A DNA stretch of 12,265 nt from Prolixibacteraceae bacterium (GTDB lineage: Bacteria > Bacteroidota > Bacteroidia > Bacteroidales > Prolixibacteraceae). The translations under genes and the position numbers were made by a program. Numbering within the stretch: position 1 is the first letter of the stretch; the number at the start of each line of letters is the position of its first letter. The notes beneath the pieces are model-generated. The model searched no databases, was not told the DNA's origin, and was given only the letters and a program-made list of their open reading frames with translations. The DNA lies in assembly GCA_003450125.1 (NCBI GenBank), contig DMFR01000353.1, positions 450 to 12,714 of the forward strand. The letters are read 5' to 3'. Below, in pieces: positions 1 to 6,688 of the stretch.

Positions 1-110
1 AAATGAACACAGATTAAAAAAAAATAAGAATAACCAGTTCCTATCCGTGTAATCTGTGGTGAATTCCTTTGTGACTTAGTGTCTTCATGTTCAAATTTTA
101 CTTTTAGACA
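1..110. repeat. Intergenic hairpin repeat R1, left part outside the window
   Basis: This is the loop and right arm of a long inverted repeat whose left arm lies mostly before the window. The A-rich loop ending TAAGAATAA and the 20-nt block at 47-66 (GTGTAATCTGTGGTGAATTC) both recur in the element at 7683-7848, the block at 7784-7803 without a mismatch. Beyond GAATTC come three degenerate 8-nt words at 67-90. The element appears to end at TTTTAGACA (102-110), which is the reverse complement of the TGTCTAAAA left edge at 7683. No coding potential is visible. Being a copy of the 7683 element is seen directly; that it once formed a complete hairpin is inferred. Confidence 0.75.
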
Positions 111-168
111 TCTTCAGAGTATAACTTTCCAGTCAGTTAAACCTTTTGCTGGAATCGGTATCTAAGCA

Positions 169-208
169 TTAATTGATTGTTAATGATTAGTTAATAGTGT
201 AAACTATT
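169..208 (+). promoter_or_regulatory. Candidate MarR operator: palindrome plus three TTAAT direct repeats
   Basis: A perfect 6-bp inverted repeat, AATAGT (193-198) and ACTATT (203-208), surrounds a 4-nt centre. It ends 12 bp before the -7 element at 221 and so covers the place where a -33 element would lie. Just upstream, TTAAT occurs three times at exact 11-bp spacing (169, 180, 191), about one helical turn each. MarR proteins are dimers that typically bind 16-20 bp palindromes overlapping their own promoter, so autorepression is a reasonable inference. The site could instead serve another regulator. Confidence 0.45.
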
Positions 209-220
209 TAATTATTCATT

Positions 221-228
221 TATCTTTG
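221..228 (+). promoter_or_regulatory. -7 promoter element of the marR gene
   Basis: TATCTTTG matches the Bacteroidota -7 consensus TAnnTTTG exactly. Transcription would begin roughly at 233-236, giving a very short leader before the ATG at 241. No convincing -33 TTTG is seen 19-21 bp upstream, which would fit a regulated promoter. The TTG inside this element (226-228) is in frame with the gene but is better read as promoter than as start codon. Confidence 0.55.
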
Positions 229-240
229 TCTTTCAGTAAT

Positions 241-681
241 ATGGAAAACAACCCAGTCATACAACAGATTCAGCCTCTTGGAAGGTTATTGGCACTCACG
301 GGCAAGAGCTTTTTGCAGGTTTTAAATGAAAAACTTAGCTACCTTGATATCGAAAGGAATTACCTTGCCCTGATGCTGATTGAACTGGGTGAGGGTAACC
401 TGACTCAAAAGGAATTGGCCAGGCTGTTGGAAACGGATAAGGTGAGTGTGGTGAGGGTGGTCGATTACCTGGGTTCAAAAGGATATGTGGAAAGGGTGGC
501 CAGTTCGGTAGACCGAAGAAAATACTGCCTGACTTTAACAGACAAGGCAAAAGGAGTGTTGCCGGGAATAAAAAAGTCGATGCAGGAGACAACGGCTACC
601 GCTTTTAAAGGCCTTACCGAATCGCAGCAGCGTGAATTCATCACAAGCCTTGAACAGATAAAAAGAAATTTAAGCAAATAA
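241..681 (+). CDS. MarR-family transcriptional regulator
   Basis: A 146-residue winged-helix repressor of the MarR/SlyA type, the usual length for the family. Numbered from the ATG at 241, a dimerisation helix at about residues 8-45 is followed by the DNA-binding domain: NLTQKELARLL begins helix-turn-helix, the recognition helix holds DKVSVVRVVDYL, and the wing carries the family hallmark DRRKYCLTLT near residues 92-101. A C-terminal helix completes the dimer interface. An in-frame TTG at 226 would add five residues but falls inside a TAnnTTTG promoter element, so the ATG at 241 is preferred. The gene lies 266 bp upstream of an RND efflux operon in the same direction, the classic arrangement for a local repressor of drug export relieved by a small ligand. 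The ligand is unknown, and control of the pump is inferred from position only. Confidence 0.9.
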   Translation: MENNPVIQQIQPLGRLLALTGKSFLQVLNEKLSYLDIERNYLALMLIELGEGNLTQKELARLLETDKVSVVRVVDYLGSKGYVERVASSVDRRKYCLTLTDKAKGVLPGIKKSMQETTATAFKGLTESQQREFITSLEQIKRNLSK

Positions 682-697
682 AAAGATAAAAGTTGCC

Positions 698-776
698 ACT
701 AAAATTCCATTTCACCAAGTTACACCAAAGGTGACATTTTTTAGTCTAACTTAGTATCTTAGGGTCTTGATGGTAA
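698..776. repeat. Possible decayed hairpin repeat
   Basis: AAAATTCCATTTCACCAAG at the left and CTTGATGGTAAAATT at the right are imperfect inverted copies. Between them are words such as CTTAGTATCTTAGGG, resembling the arm words of the element at 1-110. The pairing is weak and has gaps, so this may be a worn copy of the same repeat class or chance in AT-rich DNA. No gene or clear TAnnTTTG promoter was found in the gap 682-947. Confidence 0.3.
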
Positions 777-867
777 AATTGAAATATAAACACATGGAAT
801 GACCATGACAAAAGTATTTTAACACAAAAGAGAACGATTAAAAACAATTATAAACAAAATGAAAAAT

Positions 868-933
868 AAACACATAGATACAGAGGACACATTGAGCAAT
901 TTTAAACTATGTGTTCCATGTGCCTATGTGTTT
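868..933. repeat. Intergenic hairpin repeat R2 immediately before the efflux operon
   Basis: The left arm (868-893, starting AAACACATAGATACA) and right arm (906-933, ending CCTATGTGTTT) are imperfect inverted copies around a roughly 12-nt A/T-rich loop. Each arm reads as about three 8-9 nt words of the type ACACATAG. The first 15 nt are identical to 9544-9558 in the hairpin before the sensor gene. The right arm ends only 14 nt before the start codon of the membrane fusion protein, so in mRNA the hairpin would sit beside the ribosome-binding region. Similar sequences TATAAACAAAATGAAA (849-864) and TATAAACAAATGAAA (939-953) flank it. Confidence 0.8.
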
Positions 934-947
934 AAAAATATAAACAA

Positions 948-1988
948 ATGAAATATAACAGTTCAATTGGTGCACTGATCGTGGTTTCACTATTGATTTC
1001 GTGTCATTCAAAAATCAAGGAACCGGCTGCAAAGGAAAGGCCACCGGTAGGGGTTGACGTGATTGTTGCGGGTGCAGAAGTAGTTGCCAGCAACCTGGAG
1101 GTCAATGGAACGGTGGTATCCAACGAAATGGTTGAACTCCGTCCTGAAATCAGCGGAAGGCTTACCTACCTGAATATCCCTGATGGGACCAAGGTTACCA
1201 AAGGGGCAATACTGGCCAAGGTAAACGATGCAGATCTTCAGGCTCAATTGGAACAACAGAAGACCCAGCTTGACCTGGCCCTTAAAACCGAAAAACGGCT
1301 GGGTGATTTGTTGAAGGTCAATGGCGTCAACCAGGCAGATTACGACGTAGCCCTGAGCCAGGTCAATTCCATACAGGCCACCATCAAGGTGTTGAATGCC
1401 CAGATTGACAAGACGGTCATCCGTGCACCCTTTTCAGGAGAACTGGGACTGCGGGAAGTAAGTCCGGGAGCATTCGTTACTCCACAAACCCTGATCGGCA
1501 CCTTGCAGCAGACGGACAAGGTGAAAATTGATTTCACCGTTCCTGAAACCTTTGCATCGATCATCAAAAAGGGAGACCTGGTCACTATTCAAACCAACGG
1601 GATGGACGACCCGGTGGAAGCATCCATCACCGCTATTGAACCACAGATCAATTCCGAAACACGCAACATCAAGGTGAGAGCCTTCCTGAGCAGCGGAATT
1701 ATCGCTCCCGGGTCATTCGTAAAAGTGGTCTTGAAACAAAGCCGGCAAGGCATCATGGTACCCACCAATGCCATTATTCCGGATGCCCTTTCCAGCCAGG
1801 TGGTGGTGGTACACAACAAAAAAGCTGTTTTCACCAATGTTGAAACCGGGTTAAGGAATACCAACCTTGTGGAACTGACCAAAGGCATCAATCCGGGAGA
1901 CAGCATTATCGTGAGCGGAATGTTATTTGTCAGGCCCAACGCGAACATACAAGTCCAGAAGGTTCGTACACTGAAAGACAACGAATAA
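948..1988 (+). CDS. RND efflux periplasmic adaptor (membrane fusion protein), lipoprotein
   Basis: The 346-residue adaptor links the inner-membrane pump to the outer-membrane channel. It starts with a lipoprotein signal peptide: positive N-terminus MKY, a hydrophobic stretch at residues 7-17, and the lipobox L16-I17-S18-C19, so the mature protein should be lipid-anchored at Cys19. A first half of the barrel-sandwich (lipoyl-like) domain lies near 60-90 (EISGRLTYLNIPDGTKVTKG). A short alpha-helical hairpin spans about 95-155. The second lipoyl half, IRAPFSGELGLREVSPG, begins near 157. Beta-barrel and membrane-proximal domains follow to the C-terminus. Size and order fit the HlyD/AcrA family. 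The pump gene starts 35 bp downstream on the same strand, indicating one transcript. The leader TATAAACAA before the ATG is A-rich, as usual in Bacteroidota, and a hairpin repeat ends 14 nt upstream. The exported substrate cannot be read from the sequence. Confidence 0.93.
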   Translation: MKYNSSIGALIVVSLLISCHSKIKEPAAKERPPVGVDVIVAGAEVVASNLEVNGTVVSNEMVELRPEISGRLTYLNIPDGTKVTKGAILAKVNDADLQAQLEQQKTQLDLALKTEKRLGDLLKVNGVNQADYDVALSQVNSIQATIKVLNAQIDKTVIRAPFSGELGLREVSPGAFVTPQTLIGTLQQTDKVKIDFTVPETFASIIKKGDLVTIQTNGMDDPVEASITAIEPQINSETRNIKVRAFLSSGIIAPGSFVKVVLKQSRQGIMVPTNAIIPDALSSQVVVVHNKKAVFTNVETGLRNTNLVELTKGINPGDSIIVSGMLFVRPNANIQVQKVRTLKDNE

Positions 1989-2023
1989 AATGGGCCCTCA
2001 TCCAAACTCAATGATTCCTTAAC

Positions 2024-5000
2024 GTGAACATATCAGAATTATCACTTAAAAAACCCGTACTGGCAACAGTTATGAGTTTGTTCCTGATCCTCTTCGGAGT
2101 AATCGGATTCAACCTGTTGGGGATACGGGATTATCCGGCTATCGATCCTCCTGTAATAACGGTGAGCACATCGTATGCAGGGGCCAATTCAGACGTGATT
2201 GAAAGCCAGATTACCGAACCGTTGGAGAAATCCATCAACGGGATCCCCGGTATTAGGACCATCACTTCTTCCAGTTCGGTTGGCAATAGCCGTATATCGG
2301 TTGAATTCGAGCTCAGTTCCAACCTCGAAGCGGCAGCCAATGATGTACGCGATAAAGTAAGCCAGGCAGTCCGCAATCTGCCTCAGGATATTGATTCTCC
2401 GCCGGTAGTGACCAAAGCGGATGCGAACAGCGATTTTATTATCCTGATGGCCATTCAAAGCAAGAGCAAAGGCCTTTTGGAGTTAAGCGACTATGCTGAG
2501 AATGTATTGCAGAATAAATTTCAGACCATCCCTGAGGTTAGCGGCGTAAATATCGTGGGGCAGAAACGCCCTGCCATGCGCCTGTGGATTGATCCGGACA
2601 AGATGAATGCTTACCACATCGCCTTCAACGATATTACCTCGGTTTTGAACCAGGAAAATGTGGAAGTCCCTTCAGGAAAAATATACGGCAACAATACCGA
2701 GTTGACCATCAGGGCCATGGGACGGCTTACTTCCGAAAAGGATTTCCAGGACCTGATCATCCGGGAGAATGCCGATGGTATTGTCAGACTTAGTGACGTG
2801 GCCAAGGTTGAATTGGGACCGGAGAATTATGAACAAAGCTGGAGGCTTAACGGCGTGAGTGCCGTAGGATTGGCCATCTCTCCTCAGCCGGGAGCCAATT
2901 ACATCAATATATCGGATGAATTCAACAAGCGCCTGGAAGAGATCAAGAAATCGCAGAAGAACGACATTCAGTTCACCACCCTGATCGACAATACCATCAA
3001 TGTACGCAGATCATTGGACGAGGTGAAGCAAACCCTGATGGTCTCCTTCCTGTTGGTAATCCTGGTCATCTTTGTATTCTTCCGAAACTGGCTCATTGCC
3101 ATCCGTCCGTTGATAGATATTCCTATCTCACTGGTAGCTACGTTTTTCGTCATGCACCTTTGCGGGTATTCGATCAATATCCTTTCCATGCTGGGCATTA
3201 TCCTGGCAACCGGATTGGTGGTAGATGACGGGATTGTGGTAACAGAGAATATATTCCGAAAGTTTGAAGGAGGAATGCACATCCGTAAAGCAGCTTTGGA
3301 GGGCAGTAAGGAAATCTTCTTTGCCGTCATTTCTACTTCCATTACACTGGCCATCGTATTTTTACCGGTATTGTTTCTGCAAGGATTTGTAGGAAGCCTG
3401 TTCAGTGAATTTGCGGTAGTGGTAGCCACGGCGGTACTCATCTCGGCATTCGTTTCCCTGACCATTACCCCTGTATTAAACGTGTACCTGAACAAGCCAA
3501 ACGCCCAGCACACATGGATCTATCAAAAGACAGAGCCTTTCTTTAGCGGGATGGAAAGCGGGTACAAGAAAGCGCTTACCGGATTTATCAAACTAAGATG
3601 GATGGCATGGGTCATTGTAGGAATCTGCCTTTTCATCATCTTTATTATTGGACGTGGCTTGCAGAGCGAAATAGCCCCACTGGAAGACAAGGGAAGTGTC
3701 CGTTTCCAGATTACCGGACCAGAAGGAGCAAGCTATGGCTACATGACAGATGCCTCAAAAGACTTTAACAACTATTTGCTGGACTCCATTCCTGAAGCAC
3801 AGTTTTCATTCCTCGCTGTTCCTGGTTTTGGCAGTGGAGGGGTCAATGGTGGTTCAGGCCGTATTGGGTTGATTCCAGGAAATGAAAGAAACAGAACACA
3901 GAGCCAGATCGTAAAGGATATTTCCAAGAAACTACCCCGGTTCAATAACCTGCGTATTTTCCCCATCGAGGAACAAACTATTTCTGTAGGACTGGGCTCA
4001 AGGGGTTCCCTTCCTGTTCAGTTTGTAATACAGAACCTGGATTTCGAGAAATTGAGGGATGCAGTTCCCAAGTTCCTGGAGGCAGCCAAGAATGATAAGA
4101 CTTTTCAGAATGTGGATGTGAACCTGAAGTTCAATAAGCCGGAAGTGGATATCACCATTGACAGGATTAAAGCACGTGAATTGGGACTAACGGTATCAGA
4201 TATAGCCGGAGTGATGCAAAGTGCCTTCAGTGGCCGAAGACTGGCCTATTTTATCATGAATGGAAGACAGTACCAGGTGATCAGCCAGGTAGGCTTGCAG
4301 GATCGTCAGAAACCAACAGATATTTCAAAACTGTATGTGCGTAACAACCTGGGAAATAACATTGCCTTGTCGGAGGTATTGACGATGAACACCAATGCCA
4401 CTCCCCCTTCGTTGTTCCATTTTAACCGTTATAAAGCGGCCACTATTTCAGCCTCGCTTGCCGAAGGAAAAACAATTGGTGATGGGGTTCAGGCCATGCA
4501 AGCCATTGGGAACAGTTTGCTGGACGAAAGTTTCCAAACAGCCTTGAGCGGACCATCACGTGATTATGCAGAGAGTTCATCCAATACCTCCTTTGCATTC
4601 TTACTGGCACTGCTTTTGATCTATCTTGTACTGGCAGCACAGTTCGAAAGCTTTAAAGATCCGTTTATCATCATGATCACCGTACCGTTGGCCATTGCAG
4701 GTGCGATCCTGTGCCTGTGGATCTTCAACCAAACATTGAATATATTCTCTGAAATCGGAATGATTACCTTAATTGGCCTTGTCACCAAGAATGGAATCCT
4801 GATTGTGGAATTCTCCAACAAGAAACGGGCACACGGATTATCAAAACATGATGCTGTCATTGATGCCTCGGCGCAACGATTGCGCCCGATCTTAATGACC
4901 AGTCTTGCTACATCATTGGGTGCATTACCTATTGCACTGAGTCTTGGAGAAGCTGCATCGAGCCGTGTTCCGCTGGGTATTGTCATTGTGGGGGGTATTC

Positions 5001-5101
5001 TATTCTCCCTGGTACTTACCCTGTTTGTAATACCGTCCGTATATACCTATGTTTCCGGAAAGCATATCAGTGATGAGGAAATTGAGAATCAGTTTAAATG
5101 A
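2024..5101 (+). CDS. RND efflux pump, inner-membrane permease (HAE1/AcrB family)
   Basis: This 1025-residue proton-driven transporter exports hydrophobic compounds from the periplasm and outer membrane leaflet; AcrB has 1049 residues. The two-fold repeat is clear: TM1 near 10-33, porter loop, TM2-6 near 335-480, TM7 near 525-545, second porter loop, TM8-12 from about 850 to 1010. The proton-relay residues are present: Asp401-Asp402 in GLVVDDGIVVTEN (TM4), Lys922 in GLVTKNGIL (TM10), and Arg952 and Thr959 in RLRPILMTS, matching AcrB D407, D408, K940, R971 and T978. The pump should therefore be active. The start is GTG at 2024: an in-frame TGA at 2012 excludes anything longer, and NISELSLKKPVLATV is the normal N-terminus. 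It is third in the regulator-adaptor-pump-channel order, and its TGA overlaps the channel gene by 4 bp (ATGA), implying translational coupling. Drug specificity is unknown. Confidence 0.95.
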   Translation: MNISELSLKKPVLATVMSLFLILFGVIGFNLLGIRDYPAIDPPVITVSTSYAGANSDVIESQITEPLEKSINGIPGIRTITSSSSVGNSRISVEFELSSNLEAAANDVRDKVSQAVRNLPQDIDSPPVVTKADANSDFIILMAIQSKSKGLLELSDYAENVLQNKFQTIPEVSGVNIVGQKRPAMRLWIDPDKMNAYHIAFNDITSVLNQENVEVPSGKIYGNNTELTIRAMGRLTSEKDFQDLIIRENADGIVRLSDVAKVELGPENYEQSWRLNGVSAVGLAISPQPGANYINISDEFNKRLEEIKKSQKNDIQFTTLIDNTINVRRSLDEVKQTLMVSFLLVILVIFVFFRNWLIAIRPLIDIPISLVATFFVMHLCGYSINILSMLGIILATGLVVDDGIVVTENIFRKFEGGMHIRKAALEGSKEIFFAVISTSITLAIVFLPVLFLQGFVGSLFSEFAVVVATAVLISAFVSLTITPVLNVYLNKPNAQHTWIYQKTEPFFSGMESGYKKALTGFIKLRWMAWVIVGICLFIIFIIGRGLQSEIAPLEDKGSVRFQITGPEGASYGYMTDASKDFNNYLLDSIPEAQFSFLAVPGFGSGGVNGGSGRIGLIPGNERNRTQSQIVKDISKKLPRFNNLRIFPIEEQTISVGLGSRGSLPVQFVIQNLDFEKLRDAVPKFLEAAKNDKTFQNVDVNLKFNKPEVDITIDRIKARELGLTVSDIAGVMQSAFSGRRLAYFIMNGRQYQVISQVGLQDRQKPTDISKLYVRNNLGNNIALSEVLTMNTNATPPSLFHFNRYKAATISASLAEGKTIGDGVQAMQAIGNSLLDESFQTALSGPSRDYAESSSNTSFAFLLALLLIYLVLAAQFESFKDPFIIMITVPLAIAGAILCLWIFNQTLNIFSEIGMITLIGLVTKNGILIVEFSNKKRAHGLSKHDAVIDASAQRLRPILMTSLATSLGALPIALSLGEAASSRVPLGIVIVGGILFSLVLTLFVIPSVYTYVSGKHISDEEIENQFK

Positions 5102-6405
5102 TTGGATCAATGAAAAGAATATTTATATCTATGGTGCTTTTCCTTCCTCTTTTAGGGGCGGCACAAACGACAGTCACCCTGAAGAGCGCCATTGACACGA
5201 CGCTCAGGAATAGTTTTGAGGTACAGATTGCAGGAAACAACCTGGAGGCCAGTAAAATAAACAACACCCTGGGCGTGGCTGGCGGCCTTCCTTCAGTCAA
5301 TGCAAGTGTGAATGACAATCAATCAATCAGTGATGTCAACCAGAAATTAAATACCGGGGTAAAGATCCAGAAGAGCAGTTCCAATCAAAATACCATGAGT
5401 TCAAATATTACGGCTGGAATTGTTTTATTCAATGGTTTTAGAATAGTGGCCACCAAAGGACGGTTGGATCATCTTCAATCCCTGAACGAATTGCAGCTCA
5501 ACATGCAGATTCAGAATAGCATGGCAAACGTAATGACTCAATACTATGACATTGTCCGTCAGCAGGAGTATCTTAAAATCAACCAGGTATCTTTGGATGT
5601 ATCCAAACAAAAGCTGGACATCGTCACTGCCCGAAAGAATGTGGGGATGGCCAATGATGCTGATTACCTTCAGGCCCTCATTGATGTGAATGCAGCAGAA
5701 CAAAACCTGAGAACCCAACAGCTGGAGGTAGATCAGGCTAAAACATCGTTGCTTGAAATCATGAGCCAGAAACAATATTATCCCATTACAGTCAACGATA
5801 GTATTCTCGTGGACCGTACCATCGAGTTGAATACGGTAACCAATTATATCAATCAAAACCCGCAATACCTGTCAGCCGAACAACAGGTCAGGATCAACGA
5901 GCAGATCGTGAAAGAGGTTTCCGCCCTGCGTTATCCTACCCTTCGACTCAGCACAGGTTATAACCTGAACCGCAGCCAGAGTTCCGCAGGACAATTGCTG
6001 CTCAATCAGAGCTACGGCCCTTTTGCAGGGGTAAACCTTCAGATACCCATTTATAACGGCAATGCATACCGGGTTCAGAAGAAAGTAGCTGAATTTAACG
6101 TGGACAATGCGGTACTACAACAGGAAAGCCTTCTCAATACCTTGACTTCAGATGCAGTGAAGATGTACCAGTCATACAGCACAACCTTACAACAGTTGGA
6201 TTCACAAAAAAACACCATTGAAATGTCTAATCGGCTTGTACAATTGGTTTTACGACGCTTCCAGGTCAGCCAGGCCACCATTCTAGATGTCAAGGCAGCA
6301 CAGGCCAGCTTTGAAACTACAGGTTACCAATTGGTGAACCTCGAGTATGCAGCCAAGGTTGCAGAAATTGAACTTAAGCGACTGATGTACCAGCTGGGGA
6401 ATTAA
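5098..6405 (+). CDS. TolC-family outer-membrane efflux channel
   Basis: This 435-residue protein is expected to trimerise into the channel-tunnel through which the pump ejects substrate. It has an N-terminal signal peptide (hydrophobic FISMVLFLPLLG, likely cleavage after AQ near residue 23) followed by the two tandem outer-membrane-efflux-protein repeats: long amphipathic Gln/Asn-rich helices with strand segments, and a C-terminal LEYAAKVAEIELKRLMYQLG, typical of the family's last helix. The ATG at 5098 overlaps the pump stop codon. A second in-frame ATG at 5110 starts MKRIFISMV, a more ordinary signal peptide, and could be the true start. No lipobox cysteine is seen, unlike the OprM/NodT branch. 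It is the last gene of the operon, and a strong hairpin with a T-run follows from 6462. Signal peptide and domain order are read directly; partnership with the pump is inferred from the operon. Confidence 0.93.
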   Translation: MIGSMKRIFISMVLFLPLLGAAQTTVTLKSAIDTTLRNSFEVQIAGNNLEASKINNTLGVAGGLPSVNASVNDNQSISDVNQKLNTGVKIQKSSSNQNTMSSNITAGIVLFNGFRIVATKGRLDHLQSLNELQLNMQIQNSMANVMTQYYDIVRQQEYLKINQVSLDVSKQKLDIVTARKNVGMANDADYLQALIDVNAAEQNLRTQQLEVDQAKTSLLEIMSQKQYYPITVNDSILVDRTIELNTVTNYINQNPQYLSAEQQVRINEQIVKEVSALRYPTLRLSTGYNLNRSQSSAGQLLLNQSYGPFAGVNLQIPIYNGNAYRVQKKVAEFNVDNAVLQQESLLNTLTSDAVKMYQSYSTTLQQLDSQKNTIEMSNRLVQLVLRRFQVSQATILDVKAAQASFETTGYQLVNLEYAAKVAEIELKRLMYQLGN

Positions 6406-6410
6406 TTGAT

Positions 6411-6418
6411 TAACTTTG
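6411..6418 (+). promoter_or_regulatory. Promoter-like -7 element just after the efflux operon
   Basis: TAACTTTG fits TAnnTTTG and begins six bases after the channel gene's stop codon. The surrounding 15 nt (6407-6421) match 6658-6672, just before rlmF, at 14 positions. No clear -33 motif and no gene follow it directly. It could drive a transcript across the hairpin at 6462-6589 into rlmF, or be an inactive duplicate of the rlmF promoter. Confidence 0.35.
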
Positions 6419-6461
6419 CCGTACAAAAGAACACTGATAATTAATAAAAAAGGGAAAAATA

Positions 6462-6589
6462 GAACACAGATTTAACTGATATAACAGATTTACACTGATC
6501 TATTTAATTCGTGTAATTTGTTTTAGTTCGTGTAATTTGTATTTTAAAAAGATCAGTGTAAATCCGTTATATCAGTTAAATCTGTGTTC
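6462..6589. repeat. Near-perfect 39-bp inverted repeat R3 with 50-nt loop
   Basis: Arms at 6462-6500 and 6551-6589 match at 38 of 39 positions (the exception is A6486 against G6565's pairing C). Each arm is a string of degenerate words: ACACAGATTTA, ACTGATATA, ACAGATTTAC, ACTGATC. The loop carries TTCGTGTAATTTGT twice (6508-6521 and 6527-6540), 19 nt apart. The vocabulary (ACACAGAT, CTGTGTT) is that of the other hairpins in this window. Such high arm identity in non-coding DNA implies recent origin, conversion between arms, or selection for the fold. Confidence 0.9.
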
Positions 6590-6597
6590 CTTTTTTT
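6462..6597 (+). terminator. Possible terminator of the efflux operon
   Basis: On the plus strand the 39-bp stem is followed by one C and then seven T residues (6591-6597), the layout of an intrinsic terminator placed 57 nt after the channel gene's stop codon. The stem is much longer and less GC-rich than typical terminators, and the loop is large, so termination may be a by-product of the repeat. Confidence 0.35.
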
Positions 6598-6646
6598 ATA
6601 ACTAATCTGTGTTCCTTTTCTTTTTTAATAGGTATCCGTGTTCTTG
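6580..6646 (+). repeat. Three tandem copies of an ATCTGTGTTC unit
   Basis: ATCTGTGTTCC occurs at 6580-6590 and again at 6605-6615. A diverged copy, ATCCGTGTTCTTG, follows at 6634-6646. Spacings are 25 and 29 nt, with T-rich filler between. The first copy belongs to the right arm of the hairpin at 6462-6589; the others look like extra right-arm ends, as if the element had been extended or a second one had largely eroded. Confidence 0.6.
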
Positions 6647-6661
6647 CGTAAGGTAAGTGAT

Positions 6662-6669
6662 TAACTTTG
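6662..6669 (+). promoter_or_regulatory. -7 promoter element of rlmF
   Basis: TAACTTTG fits the Bacteroidota TAnnTTTG consensus and ends 19 bp before the rlmF ATG at 6689, giving an expected leader of about 12-15 nt. No good -33 TTTG is seen at the usual spacing; TTCTTG at 6641-6646 is a few bases too close. Confidence 0.5.
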
Positions 6670-6688
6670 CTGCTTATAGACCATTAAC

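Noticed and set aside
226..240. Five-residue N-terminal extension of the MarR protein from a TTG start
   Set aside because: The TTG is the last three bases of a TAnnTTTG promoter element, and the ATG at 241 gives a normal-length MarR protein.
793..807. Small hairpin CATGG, 5-nt loop, CCATG
   Set aside because: A 5-bp stem in AT-rich DNA without further matching flanks is expected by chance; it may be the remnant of a repeat arm but cannot be supported.
682..947. Separate promoter for the efflux adaptor operon
   Set aside because: No TAnnTTTG box with a fitting -33 element was found; the operon may use read-through from marR or a non-consensus promoter.
2968..3513. A 181-codon open frame on the minus strand
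   Set aside because: It lies antisense within the pump gene, whose conserved residues and protein family are certain. Its translation shows no recognisable domain and has no leader or promoter of its own.
6462..6646. CRISPR-like array
   Set aside because: The repeats are inverted or degenerate, with irregular 19-29 nt spacing, no distinct spacers and no cas gene nearby.
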